From Falsarthrobacter nasiphocae (GTDB taxonomy: Bacteria > Actinomycetota > Actinomycetes > Actinomycetales > Micrococcaceae), in contig NZ_JAVDUI010000001.1 in assembly GCF_031456275.1 (NCBI RefSeq), positions 372,001 through 436,000 of the forward strand: DNA of 64,000 nucleotides. Reading direction: 5' to 3'. How positions within the stretch are numbered: position 1 is the first letter of the stretch; each line of letters starts with the position of its first letter. Below the pieces are notes generated by a model. It saw nothing but the letters and a program-made list of their open reading frames with translations. It did not search any database and had not been told where the DNA came from. The translations under genes were made by a program, and so were the position numbers. Below are positions 46,970-56,065 of the stretch, in pieces.

Positions 46970-47656
46970 TCAGGAGCCCCGGGGGGCGCCAGCCTTGTAC
47001 CCGACACCGCGGACGGTGAGGACCACCTCGGGCTCCTCGGGATCGATCTCCACCTTCGAGCGCAGCCGCTGCACGTGGACGTTGACGAGGCGCGTGTCAG
47101 CCGAGTGGTGGTAGCCCCACACCTGCTCCAGGAGGTTCTCCCGCGTGAAGACCTGCCAGGGCTTGCGGGCCAGGGCGACGAGGAGGTCGAACTCGAGCGG
47201 CGTCAGGGCGATCGGCTGGCCGGCGCGGGTCACGCTGTGGCCGGCGACGTCGATCTGGAGGTCTGCGACCGCGAGGGTCTCCGGCACGCGCAGCTCGGCG
47301 GGACGGAGGCGGGCGCGGACACGGGCCACGAGCTCGGCCGGCTTGAAGGGCTTGGGGACGTAGTCGTCCGCACCGGACTCGAGCCCCCGGACCACGTCGG
47401 AGGTGTCTGACTTGGCGGTGAGCATGACGATCGGCACATCCGACTCCTGCCGGATCCGCCGGCAGACCTCGATGCCGTCGAGACCGGGCAGCATGAGGTC
47501 CAGGAGGATGACGTCCGGCTTGTGCTCGCGGAAGGCCGCCTCGGCCTCCGCCCCGTTGTAGCAGAACACGGGCTCGAGCCCGTCGTTCTGGAGGACGATG
47601 CCGATCATCTCGGCCAGCGCTTCGTCGTCGTCGACGACGAGAACCGTGCCCTTCAT
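46970..47656 (-). CDS. mtrA: Response regulator MtrA
   Basis: A 228-residue OmpR-type regulator. The receiver domain has the acidic pocket VVDDDEALAEM, the phosphorylated Asp in ILLDLMLPGLDG and the conserved Lys in DYVPKPFKP. The C-terminal winged helix has LTPLEFDLLVALARKPWQVFTRENLLEQVWG and NVHVQRLRSKVE. In actinobacteria MtrA controls dnaA, resuscitation factors and wall hydrolases. First gene of mtrA-mtrB-lpqB; ATG 47656 has AGGTAGG upstream. Confidence 0.98.
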   Translation of the reverse strand: MKGTVLVVDDDEALAEMIGIVLQNDGLEPVFCYNGAEAEAAFREHKPDVILLDLMLPGLDGIEVCRRIRQESDVPIVMLTAKSDTSDVVRGLESGADDYVPKPFKPAELVARVRARLRPAELRVPETLAVADLQIDVAGHSVTRAGQPIALTPLEFDLLVALARKPWQVFTRENLLEQVWGYHHSADTRLVNVHVQRLRSKVEIDPEEPEVVLTVRGVGYKAGAPRGS

Positions 47657-47748
47657 GCCTACCTGCCTTTGCTTGTCGAACCACGCTGGATGAGCGAGGC
47701 CTGGCCCGCGCCGACCGTCACCCGGCCGTGGAGTCCGTCCTCACCATC

Positions 47749-48762
47749 TTAGTGTCTCGGCCTCTCCGCGCCGCCCCGCAGGGCCTCTCCAGAACGTCGC
47801 AATTCGGCAACGATTCCTGACGCCTCGGCCCCCTGGGCGCGCAGCCCTTCTCCCAGGGCGACGCCGAGCCGCCCGCGCGCGTCCTCCGCGAGGCCGACCG
47901 CGTCCGCCGCCGCGATGAGGTCCCGCGCCGCCGAGCGCAGACCGGCCCGTCCGCTCCGCACGGACAGCGCCGGAAGGACGAGCGAGCCCGCCTCGACGAG
48001 GGGCGCCCACGCCTCAAGCGCCCGCGGGGACCACGGCGCGCCCGTGGCGGGGACCACCCCGGCAAGCCCGCCCGCTGCGAGGGCCTCAGCGGCTGTCGCT
48101 GCGGACTCGACGCCCGCCAGGAGATCCCGGGCGCCTGGGCGGCTCTGCCCGGCGGCGGCCCACGGCTGCCACAGCTCCCGCACCCCGGAGGGCCCGAGAG
48201 CCCGATACGTCGCGAACCGGGAGGCCGTGCGGACCCGCCCGTCGGCGGCGTCCTCGAGCCGGTCTTCGACGAGCAGCAGCTCGAGGCCGATCCCGTGGTC
48301 CGCGGTCAGGCGCCCCGCCAGGCGGGCGACGCCCTCGGCGAGGGACTCGGCGACGAATCGCGCCGCGCCGCGGTCCGAGAGGAGGCTCTCGCCCGCGTGC
48401 GTGTGCAGGCGGGACGCGAGCGTGACGGGCCCGCAGATCGTCAGAGAGGCCGTGAGGCCCTCCGCGCCCTCGAGCGCAGCGGCGACCGCGAACGCCTCGA
48501 GGTCCTGCCGGAACTCGGCGGCCTCCTGTTCGGACAGGCGAGTCGGCCGCGACTGGAGGCGGGCCCCGTAGGGCTGCAGATCGACGAACGCGTCGGCGAG
48601 AAGCGACACGGTGCGCAGGAGGAGCCAGGGTTTCTCCTCCCGCGGGTCCGGCACGGGGACGCGCCCTGACTCGGCGGTCTCCCCGATGCTCCAGCGCGCG
48701 GCCTCGAGCCGCGTGGCGCCCGGCACGTCGCCGTGGAGGACAACGAGAGGGGCCTCAGTCAT
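47749..48762 (-). CDS. Divergent MetE/UroD-like TIM-barrel protein
   Basis: A 337-residue protein of uncertain role. The stretch ASLTICGPVTLASRLHTHAGESLLSDRGAARFVAESLAEGVARL resembles, from memory, the cobalamin-independent methionine-synthase family proteins of actinobacteria. GLELLLVEDRLEDAADG would be at the place of the usual DEP-type catalytic segment but lacks the DEP, and no His/Cys/Cys zinc site is obvious, so enzymatic methyl transfer is doubtful. ATG 48762 overlaps the chorismate mutase stop by eight bases, indicating co-translation. It could be a degenerate or repurposed paralogue. Confidence 0.55.
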   Translation of the reverse strand: MTEAPLVVLHGDVPGATRLEAARWSIGETAESGRVPVPDPREEKPWLLLRTVSLLADAFVDLQPYGARLQSRPTRLSEQEAAEFRQDLEAFAVAAALEGAEGLTASLTICGPVTLASRLHTHAGESLLSDRGAARFVAESLAEGVARLAGRLTADHGIGLELLLVEDRLEDAADGRVRTASRFATYRALGPSGVRELWQPWAAAGQSRPGARDLLAGVESAATAAEALAAGGLAGVVPATGAPWSPRALEAWAPLVEAGSLVLPALSVRSGRAGLRSAARDLIAAADAVGLAEDARGRLGVALGEGLRAQGAEASGIVAELRRSGEALRGGAERPRH

Positions 48763-49162
48763 CGGTCTCGTCCCCGGCGTCCTCGCCCGAGACGGGGGAG
48801 CCGTCCCCGCCGGCCTTGATGTTCTCGGAGATGGCCTCGTGGTGCCGGATGACCTCGTCGATGATGAACGCGAGAAACTTCTCTGCGAAGACCGGGTCGA
48901 GTTGGGCGTCCCGCGCGAGCGCACGGAGGCGGCTGATCTGGGCCGCCTCCCGGCCCGGGTCCGCGGGCGGCAGACTGTGCGTGGCCTTGAGGACGCCGAC
49001 GCGCTGAGTCGCCTTGAATCTCTCGGCGAGCAAGTGGATGAGGGCGGCGTCGATGTTGTCGATGCTCGAGCGGACCCGATAGAGCTCCTCCAGCACCTCG
49101 GGCTGCGCGGTGCCGCTGAGGGACGAGGCGTGGGGGTCGAAGCTCTGGCCTGAGTTCTCCAT
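48755..49162 (-). CDS. Chorismate mutase (AroQ type)
   Basis: Converts chorismate to prephenate for phenylalanine and tyrosine synthesis. The 135-residue protein has the all-helical AroQ layout: VLEELYRVRSSIDNIDAALIHLLAERFKATQRVGVLK holds the active-site Arg residues and Lys, and REAAQISRLRALARDAQLDPVFAEKFLAFIIDEVIRHHEAI supplies the remaining helices. No secretion signal is seen. ATG 49162 follows AGGATGG. It overlaps the MetE-like gene. Confidence 0.9.
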   Translation of the reverse strand: MENSGQSFDPHASSLSGTAQPEVLEELYRVRSSIDNIDAALIHLLAERFKATQRVGVLKATHSLPPADPGREAAQISRLRALARDAQLDPVFAEKFLAFIIDEVIRHHEAISENIKAGGDGSPVSGEDAGDETDD

Positions 49163-49303
49163 CCGTCCATCCTATGCAGTGGCACGCAGCCTGGCACCTG
49201 GCCCGCCCCGTCGTGGACATCTCTCCACGCCGGCCCCTCCCCCGCCCAGATCTGTTCAGAATCGCCGCCGCCTATTCCCTTGAAAGGCTCCCTGTGGGAC
49301 TCT

Positions 49304-51253
49304 GTGAGCACTCTCAAGAAACGGATGGTTATCCTTATGACCGCTCTCACATCTCGAATGGGCCGCTCTCTGGCCCTGGCCGCGAGCGCCGCCGGGCTCC
49401 TCGCCGCGGGCCTCGTGTCCTCCCCCACCCCGGCCGCGGCCACGCCCGCCGCTCAGCCCTCGGGCCTCGTCCAGACGCAGTCCCTCAAGTCCTCGGAGAC
49501 GTACAAGGACTTCATCGTCACGTACAAGGACCAGAGCGCGTCAGCGAAGGCGACGTCCCTCCAGCGCACGCAGGCGTCCGCGGACAAGGCCGCCCGCGGC
49601 AAGGGCAAGACGAAGAAGGTCCGCACCCTCGGCACCGGGGCGGACCTGGTCACGGCGGGAACGCCCCTCTCCCCTGCGGAGGCGACCGCCTACATGAAGG
49701 AGCTCGCGGACGACCCGAACGTCGCTGCAGTCGAGCCGGATATCCGGCTCAAGCCGACTTTCGCGCCTTCCGACTCCCTCTACGGCCGGCAGTGGGACTT
49801 CACGTCCTCGGCTGGCATGCGGGTCCCCGGCGCGTGGGACTACTCGATGGGCAGCGGGGTCGTCGTCGCCGTCGTCGACACCGGGTACACCTACCACCCG
49901 GATCTCGACGCCAACCGGCTCCCGGGCTACGACTTCGTCTCGGATCCGTACCTCTCCCGGGATGGGAACGGGCGGGACAACGACGCGCTCGACTCGGGCG
50001 ACTGGGCGCCCGTCGGCGAGTGCGGCAACGAGCGCGCCGAGAGCTCGTCCTGGCACGGGACCCACGTCGCAGGCACGATCGCCGCGGTGGCCAACTCCAG
50101 CGGCGTCGTCGGCGTCGCGCCCCAGGCCAAATTCATGCCCGTGCGCGTCCTCGCGGAGTGCGGAGGCACCCTGTCCGATATCGCGGACGGCGTCACGTGG
50201 GCCTCGGGCGGCTCCGTCTACGGCGTGCCGAACACCCGGACCAAGGCCGACATCATCAACATGAGCCTCGGCGGCAGCGGCCAGTGCAGCGTGGCCTACC
50301 AGAACGCGATCAACGGCGCGGTGTCCCGCGGCACCACCGTCGTCGTCGCCGCGGGCAACGAGAACGACGTCTCGAACTACTACAACCCCGGCAACTGCCA
50401 GAACGTCATCAACGTCGCCTCGACGAACCAGTACGGCGGCCGGGCCTACTACTCGAACTACGGCAGCACGGTGGACGTCGCCGCGCCCGGCGGGGACACG
50501 AGCGCCGGCTACGGCATCCTGTCCACGCTCAACGCCGGCACGACCACGCCGACCTCGGCCACGTACGCCTCGTACCAAGGAACGTCCATGGCCACCCCTC
50601 ACATCGCGGGCCTCGCCGCCCTCATCAAGTCGGTCCGCCGCGACATGACGCCCGCTCAGATTGAGGCGGCCATCAAGAGCGGCGTCCGCCCGTTCCCGTC
50701 CGCGTGCTCCGGCTGCGGCACGGGCCTGGCGGACGCGACCATGACCATGCGATCCGTGACCGGCGGCGCCGCCCCCTCGCCGGCCCCGGGGCCCTCGGGC
50801 AATCTCATCGTCAACGGCGGCTTCGAGAACAGCTCCCTCTCCCCGTGGAGCGCCACGCACGCGGACACCCTGACGGCCAACGGCGGCGCCCGGACCGGCC
50901 TGAAGTACGCGTGCCTCAACGACGCGGGCGTCTTCAGCGACTACCGCCTCACGCAGACCGTCTCCATCCCGGCCGGAACGACGAACGCCAACCTGTCCTT
51001 CTGGCTCTCGATCCGCACGCAGGAGTCCTCGACGACGACGGCCTACGACACCCTGCGCGTCCAGGTCATCGACGGCTCCAGTGTGCGGACCGTGGCGACG
51101 TACTCGAACCTCAACGCGAGCGGGTACACGCTGCGGAGCCTGAACCTCGGCAACTACGCGGGCAAGACCGTCCAGATTCGCTTCCTCGGGGTCGAGGATG
51201 ACGGCCTGGCCACGGACTTCGACATCGACGACGTGTCCCTCACCGCGTCGTAG
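49304..51253 (+). CDS. Secreted S8 (subtilisin-like) serine protease
   Basis: A 649-residue exported protease. A signal peptide (SLALAASAAGLLAAGLVSS) with cleavage near PAAAT precedes an I9-type propeptide (YKDFIVTYKDQ...VAAVEPDI). The peptidase S8 domain has catalytic Asp192 (VVDTGYTYHPDL), His251 (WHGTHVAGTIAA) and Ser428 (QGTSMATPHIAGLAALI). A linker leads to a C-terminal beta-sandwich (NLIVNGGFENSSLSPW ... IRFLGVEDDGLATDFDIDDVSL), like carbohydrate-binding or CenC-type modules. GTG 49304 is chosen; TTG 49280 or ATG 49337 are possible. It is transcribed alone. Confidence 0.93.
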   Translation: MSTLKKRMVILMTALTSRMGRSLALAASAAGLLAAGLVSSPTPAAATPAAQPSGLVQTQSLKSSETYKDFIVTYKDQSASAKATSLQRTQASADKAARGKGKTKKVRTLGTGADLVTAGTPLSPAEATAYMKELADDPNVAAVEPDIRLKPTFAPSDSLYGRQWDFTSSAGMRVPGAWDYSMGSGVVVAVVDTGYTYHPDLDANRLPGYDFVSDPYLSRDGNGRDNDALDSGDWAPVGECGNERAESSSWHGTHVAGTIAAVANSSGVVGVAPQAKFMPVRVLAECGGTLSDIADGVTWASGGSVYGVPNTRTKADIINMSLGGSGQCSVAYQNAINGAVSRGTTVVVAAGNENDVSNYYNPGNCQNVINVASTNQYGGRAYYSNYGSTVDVAAPGGDTSAGYGILSTLNAGTTTPTSATYASYQGTSMATPHIAGLAALIKSVRRDMTPAQIEAAIKSGVRPFPSACSGCGTGLADATMTMRSVTGGAAPSPAPGPSGNLIVNGGFENSSLSPWSATHADTLTANGGARTGLKYACLNDAGVFSDYRLTQTVSIPAGTTNANLSFWLSIRTQESSTTTAYDTLRVQVIDGSSVRTVATYSNLNASGYTLRSLNLGNYAGKTVQIRFLGVEDDGLATDFDIDDVSLTAS

Positions 51254-51339
51254 CCTCCCCCGCCGGGGCCGCCTCATGCGCGGCCTCGGCAGGGGCGCGC
51301 CCTCCGTCCGGCGCGCGCGGGCGTCGGTCCGGTGCCGGG

Positions 51340-52479
51340 TCAGTCGGCGCGGGCGGCGGTCTCGAACTCGGCGGAGCGGGCGGACTCGAGGGTCGCCTGG
51401 CCCAGCACTCGCGTCCCGCTGTAGATGACCATCGTCTGGCCGGGTGCCACCCCGCGCATGGGCTTGTGGAGGTCGACGACGAGCCTGGCGGCCCCGTCGT
51501 CGCCCTCTGCCACGCGCGCTGTGGCGGGCTCAGGATCCCCGTGGGCGCGGACCTGGACGTGCACCTCGAAGGGCAGCCCGGCCTCCGCCTCCGGCACGGG
51601 GCGTCCGGCCCAGGAGACGCGGCGGCCCGTCAGGGTGTCCACGGCGAGGAGGCGCTCCGGGCCGACGACGACCTCGTTGGTCTTGGGCCGGATCTCGAGG
51701 ACGAAGCGGGGCTTGCCGTCCGGTGCGGGGCGGCCCAGGGCCAGGCCCTTGCGCTGGCCCACCGTGAAGGCCTGGGCCCCCCGATGCTCGCCGAGCCGCT
51801 CGCCCTCCGGCGTGACGATGGCGCCGGGCTCCATCTCAATCCGCTCCTCGAGCCAGCCGCGGGTGTCGCCGTCGGGGATGAAGCAGATGTCGTAGGAGTC
51901 GGGCTTCTTGGCCACAGCGAGGCCTCGGGCCTCCGCCTCGGCCCGCACGTGGGCCTTGGACTCGACGTCGTCGAGCGGGAAGAGGCAGTGGTTGAGCTGC
52001 TCCTCCGTGAGCACGCCGAGGACGTAGGACTGGTCCTTGGCCCAGTCGCTCGAGCGGTGCAGCTCGGGGCGGCCGTCGGCGTCCCGGGTGAGGCGCGCGT
52101 AGTGGCCGGTGGCCACCGCGTCGAAGCCGAGCGCCACGGCCTTGTCCAGGAGCGCGGCGAACTTGATCTTCTCGTTGCAGCGCATGCACGGGTTGGGGGT
52201 GCGGCCAGCGGCGTACTCGGCGACGAAGTCGTCGACGACGTCCTCCTTGAAGCGCTCGGAGAAGTCCCACACATAGAAGGGGATGCCGAGCCGCTCGCAC
52301 GCGCGCCACGCGTCCTGGCTGTCCTCGATGGTGCAGCAGCCGCGGCTGCCCGTGCGGAGGGTTCCGGGCATGCGGGAGAGGGCGAGGTGCACGCCGACGA
52401 CCTCGTGCCCCGCGTCCACCGCCCGGGCCGCGGCCACGGCCGAGTCCACGCCGCCGCTCATGGCAGCCAGAATCTTCAT
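51340..52479 (-). CDS. mnmA: tRNA-specific 2-thiouridylase MnmA
   Basis: Thiolates U34 of Lys, Glu and Gln tRNAs. The 379-residue protein has the PP-loop [23 protein letters not shown] with the first catalytic Cys, [18 protein letters not shown] and DICFIPDGD with the second Cys, followed by the beta-barrel domain. Its ATG overlaps the stop of the cysteine desulfurase gene (ATGA), the usual partner that provides sulfur. Confidence 0.97.
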   Translation of the reverse strand: MKILAAMSGGVDSAVAAARAVDAGHEVVGVHLALSRMPGTLRTGSRGCCTIEDSQDAWRACERLGIPFYVWDFSERFKEDVVDDFVAEYAAGRTPNPCMRCNEKIKFAALLDKAVALGFDAVATGHYARLTRDADGRPELHRSSDWAKDQSYVLGVLTEEQLNHCLFPLDDVESKAHVRAEAEARGLAVAKKPDSYDICFIPDGDTRGWLEERIEMEPGAIVTPEGERLGEHRGAQAFTVGQRKGLALGRPAPDGKPRFVLEIRPKTNEVVVGPERLLAVDTLTGRRVSWAGRPVPEAEAGLPFEVHVQVRAHGDPEPATARVAEGDDGAARLVVDLHKPMRGVAPGQTMVIYSGTRVLGQATLESARSAEFETAARAD

Positions 52480-53744
52480 GGTCCGGTCACGGTCCTTTCG
52501 GGGTCAGGGGTGCTCGCGGCCCGCCGGGCAGACGCCTGCCCCGCGGCCCGCGCGCGCTCGGCTATGGCCGGGAGAATCTCGAGAAGCGCGTCGACGTCCG
52601 CCTCCGTGGTCCCGGATCCGAGGCTGAAGCGCTGCGTGCCGCGCGCCCGCTCCTCGTCCCCCGTCATCGCCAGGACGACGTGCGAGGGTCGCGCGACGCC
52701 TGCGGTGCAGGCGGAGCCCGTCGAGGTCTGGACGCCGGCCGAGTCGAGGAGAAAGAGGATCGAGTCCCCGTCGGCCCCCGGGAAGGAGACGTTGACGATG
52801 CCGGGCAGGCGCGGCGCGTCCGCCTCGGCGGGGCTGAGGCCGTTGAGCACGGCCCACGGGATGCGGGCCTCGATGCCCTCTGCAAAACGCCGGGACAGGG
52901 CCGCAAGGCGGCGCGAGCGCTCCACTCGCTCCTCCTCCGGCACGTCGAGGGCCTCGGCGAACGCTGCGGCGCCGGCGGTGTCCAGCGTTCCGGAGCGCAG
53001 GCCGCGCTCCTGCCCCCCGCCGTGGAGGAGCGGCTCAAGCGTCACGTCCCGGCGGACGAACAGGGCGCCGATGCCCACGGGGGCCCCGCACTTGTGGCCC
53101 GAGACCGCCATTGTCGCGAGCCCCGACGCCGCGAAGTCCACGCCGACCGTCCCCAGTGCCTGGACGGCGTCCGAGTGGACGGGCACGCCCCGCGAGGCGC
53201 AGAGCTCAACGAAGCGACAGACCGGCTGGAGCGTGCCCACCTCGTTGTTGGCCCACATGAGGGTCCCCAGGGCGAACTCGTCCGGGTGGGCCGCGAGGCG
53301 GGCCTCGGCCGCCTCGAGGTCCACGGTTCCGTCCTCCGCCACCGGGACCAGCTCGACGACGGCTCCCTCGCGGCGCTCCAGCCAGTCGACGACGTCCAGG
53401 ACCGCATGGTGCTCGATCCCCGTGACGAGGATGCGCCGCTTGGTCGGGTCGGCGGCCCGCCGCGCCCTGTAGAGGCCCGTCAGGGCGAGGTTGTCCGCCT
53501 CCGTGCCGGAGCCCGTGAAGATCAGCTCGCTCGGGTGCGCCCCCGCAGCCGCGGCGATCCGCTCCCTCGAGGACTCGAGGGCGAAGCGGGCGCTCCGTCC
53601 GCCCGCGTGCAGCGAGGACGGGTTCCCCACTCGGCGGGAGGCCTCAACAAAGGCGTCGAGCGCCCGCGGGTCGAGGGGCGCCGTGGCCGCGTAGTCCATG
53701 TAGATGCGGCTGCCCCCCAGTCCGCCCGATCCGCCCGTAGTCAT
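52476..53744 (-). CDS. Cysteine desulfurase (NifS/IscS family)
   Basis: A PLP enzyme, 422 residues, that releases sulfur from cysteine as a persulfide. The PLP Lys lies in [16 protein letters not shown] (near residue 217), the catalytic Cys in [14 protein letters not shown] (near 344), and the cofactor pocket includes [23 protein letters not shown] and HSDAVQALG. The overlap with mnmA shows that at least one job is tRNA thiolation; iron-sulfur assembly is possible. Confidence 0.95.
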   Translation of the reverse strand: MTTGGSGGLGGSRIYMDYAATAPLDPRALDAFVEASRRVGNPSSLHAGGRSARFALESSRERIAAAAGAHPSELIFTGSGTEADNLALTGLYRARRAADPTKRRILVTGIEHHAVLDVVDWLERREGAVVELVPVAEDGTVDLEAAEARLAAHPDEFALGTLMWANNEVGTLQPVCRFVELCASRGVPVHSDAVQALGTVGVDFAASGLATMAVSGHKCGAPVGIGALFVRRDVTLEPLLHGGGQERGLRSGTLDTAGAAAFAEALDVPEEERVERSRRLAALSRRFAEGIEARIPWAVLNGLSPAEADAPRLPGIVNVSFPGADGDSILFLLDSAGVQTSTGSACTAGVARPSHVVLAMTGDEERARGTQRFSLGSGTTEADVDALLEILPAIAERARAAGQASARRAASTPDPERTVTGP

Positions 53745-53860
53745 GCCGTCCAGGCTATCGCCGCAGGCCGCCCCGGGGCGAGCCCTCGCCTCGCCGATTC
53801 GCTCACAGCGGGCCCGCCCGGGCCTCGGGCAAGCGCGGAGAGGGTGCGCCGTGCTTGAAT

Positions 53861-54352
53861 GTGAGCGTGTTCAATCTCCTCTTCGTGGAACCCGAGATCC
53901 CCGGCAACACGGGCAACGCCATCCGCCTCGCTGCCATCACGGGCTCCGCGCTTCACCTCGTCGAGCCCCTCGGGTTCGATTTCTCGGACGCCAAGCTGCG
54001 CCGGGCGGGCCTGGACTATCACGACCTCGCTGTCGTGACCGTCCACCCCACTCTCGACGCGGCTTTCGAGGCGCTCGCCGGGCAGCGCGTCTTCGCCTTC
54101 ACCTCCGGCGGCGCCCGGCGGTACGACGACGTTGCGTACCAGCCCGGGGACGTCCTCATGTTCGGCCGGGAGTCCGTCGGCCTGGCGAGCGAGCACCTCG
54201 CGCACCCGGCCGTCACGGACACGCTGAGACTGCCCATGCTCCCGGCCCGCCGCTCCATGAACCTGTCCAACACGGCCTCCGTGGCCGTCTTCGAGGCCTG
54301 GCGCCAGCACGATTTCGCCGGAGCCGCGCCTGTCCCCCACCAAGGATCGTGA
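53861..54352 (+). CDS. trmL: tRNA (cytidine(34)-2'-O)-methyltransferase, TrmL-like
   Basis: A small SPOUT methyltransferase (about 163 residues). FNLLFVEPEIPGNTGNAIRLAAITGSALHLVEPLGF, DYHD, FGRESVGLASEHL, LRLPMLPARRSMNLSNTASVAVFEAW are the family blocks; the last forms the trefoil knot that binds SAM. It methylates the wobble ribose of Leu tRNAs. The start is uncertain: GTG 53861, GTG 53867 or TTG 53855. It is divergent from the desulfurase gene and five bases upstream of the methyltransferase gene. Confidence 0.92.
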   Translation: MSVFNLLFVEPEIPGNTGNAIRLAAITGSALHLVEPLGFDFSDAKLRRAGLDYHDLAVVTVHPTLDAAFEALAGQRVFAFTSGGARRYDDVAYQPGDVLMFGRESVGLASEHLAHPAVTDTLRLPMLPARRSMNLSNTASVAVFEAWRQHDFAGAAPVPHQGS

Positions 54353-54357
54353 GTCCC

Positions 54358-55176
54358 ATGCCCACCCGAGATATCGATCCCCGGCCGCCGTACGGCTCCT
54401 CGGGCGCCGAGAGCTTCGAGAGCCTCGCTCCGAGCGTCTGGAACCCGCTCGGCAGCGCCCTGACGTCTGCGGCGGACCTCGTGCCGGGCGAGCAGGTCCT
54501 CGACCTCTTCGCGGGCACTGGCGGCGTGTCGCTGCCCGCAGCGCAGGAAGTGGGTCCGGAGGGCACGGTCACGGCCGTCGACCCCTCAGCCGCCCTCCTC
54601 GCCCTTGCTGCGGAGAAGGCCCGCACCCTCAATCTGCGCAACCTCCACACGGTGCACGCGGACGCGGCCTCCTTCGAGCCCGAGACGGCCCCGGACGCGG
54701 TCCTCCTCGGCCTCGCCATGACGCGCGTCGCAGACCTCACCGGCTTCCTGGGCGGCATCCGCGGGTGTCTCGCCCCCGGCGGGCGGCTTGCCCTCTCCAC
54801 GTGGTCGGGGCCCGAGCTGCGCGGCCTCCTCACGCCCCTGCTCACGGTCGCCCAGCGGCACAACCGTGCCCTCGAGCAGGGCCCGCTCCCCGGCGCCTTC
54901 GAACGCCTCGAGCGGTTCGACACTCCCCTGCGCCTGCGCGAGGACCTCTCCGAGGCGGGGTTCGGCGAGATCGAGTCAGGCGAGATTCACCTCAAGATGA
55001 GCCTGGACCGCGAGCTTCTCTGGGACCTCGTGCTGGGCACGTCCCTGCGGCGCGTCCTCACGACGGACGACGCCGAGGCAAACCGGCGCATCCGCAGCGA
55101 GTACCTCGACGCCGTGCTGGCCCCCGGGTTCGCCGACTTCAGCGCGACGGCCGAAGTCCACGTCGCCCGGCCGTAG
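54358..55176 (+). CDS. Class I SAM-dependent methyltransferase
   Basis: A 272-residue protein with the Rossmann SAM site VLDLFAGTGGVSLPAA, TAVDPSAALLALAA, and LGLAMTRV; GCLAPGGRLALSTW is the family's next conserved strand. The remainder does not identify a substrate; it resembles ubiquinone-type or unknown small-molecule methyltransferases. ATG 54358 is preceded by AAGGA. It is probably co-transcribed with trmL. Confidence 0.82.
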   Translation: MPTRDIDPRPPYGSSGAESFESLAPSVWNPLGSALTSAADLVPGEQVLDLFAGTGGVSLPAAQEVGPEGTVTAVDPSAALLALAAEKARTLNLRNLHTVHADAASFEPETAPDAVLLGLAMTRVADLTGFLGGIRGCLAPGGRLALSTWSGPELRGLLTPLLTVAQRHNRALEQGPLPGAFERLERFDTPLRLREDLSEAGFGEIESGEIHLKMSLDRELLWDLVLGTSLRRVLTTDDAEANRRIRSEYLDAVLAPGFADFSATAEVHVARP

Positions 55177-55220
55177 CCCCGCCCGCGGCGGCGCCACGGG
55201 CGGCCCCGCCGTCGTCCGCC

Positions 55221-56057
55221 TCAGAAGCCCGCGAAGGTCCCCGGGCCGTTGACGCAGACCGCATGAAACTCCTCCGCCGCGGTGACAGGCGCGGCCCACT
55301 GGCCGGAGTCAGCGCTGGCGCGAAGCTGCGCGCGCACCGTCTCCCGCATGGCCTCCGGGTCCGGGTGCTGGCTCAGGTGGACGTCGAGGGCGCGAAGCTT
55401 CGTGTCCACGGCCTCGGTGACGTCCACGCGGAGATTCGTCCGCTCGTCGGGGCCCGCGAAGAGGAACAGCCACGGCAGGCGGTAGGCCTCAAGGCCCTGG
55501 GCGCGCAGGTGCTCGTAGGCGTAGTTGTTCTCCACGGCGGGAAAGGCCGCGCGCGTGACGATCTCGCCACACGCCAAGTGGTCCGGGTGAGAGCGGTGAA
55601 GGGAGCTCCAGGCCCGCTCGGGGTGCAGCGAGAAGACGATCTGCGGCCTGTGCTCCCGCATGAGGGCGACGACGCGGCCGATCAGCTCGTGGCTCGGGGC
55701 GAGATAGCCGTCCCGCTCCCCGAGGAAGACCACGTCTGCGGCCCCTGCAATCTCGGCCGCTCGGCGCTGCTCGGCCCGGCGGGTCTCGACAATGGCGGCG
55801 CGCGAGTCGTCGTCGAAGCCGCCCGCGTCACCGTCCGTCATGACGCAGTAGACCACCTTGACGCCCCGCCTCGCCAGGCAGGCGACTGTGCCGCCCGCGC
55901 CGAAGTCGACGTCGTCGGGGTGCGCGAAGAACACGAGGGCGGTGCGGACGTCCGCGAGCGCCGCCCCGGCCCTCGAGTCGCCGGAGAAGGCCAGGGACGG
56001 GAGCGCGGCGGCGGGAGACTCGGCCGAGGAGGTCTCGGTCGCGGGGTGTTCCGTCAC
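55221..56057 (-). CDS. PIG-L family deacetylase
   Basis: A zinc deacetylase related to MshB, which makes mycothiol, and Mca. The 278-residue protein shows FFAHPDDVDFGAGGTVACL, the metal-binding AHPDD motif, then DGDAGG and HRSHPDHLACGE with the third metal His. Length and motifs fit either the mycothiol-conjugate or GlcNAc-linked type; substrate is not shown. GTG 56057 follows GAGG; a TTG at 56069 overlapping the protease stop is also possible. Confidence 0.85.
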   Translation of the reverse strand: MTEHPATETSSAESPAAALPSLAFSGDSRAGAALADVRTALVFFAHPDDVDFGAGGTVACLARRGVKVVYCVMTDGDAGGFDDDSRAAIVETRRAEQRRAAEIAGAADVVFLGERDGYLAPSHELIGRVVALMREHRPQIVFSLHPERAWSSLHRSHPDHLACGEIVTRAAFPAVENNYAYEHLRAQGLEAYRLPWLFLFAGPDERTNLRVDVTEAVDTKLRALDVHLSQHPDPEAMRETVRAQLRASADSGQWAAPVTAAEEFHAVCVNGPGTFAGF

Positions 56058-56065
56058 GGGAGGCC

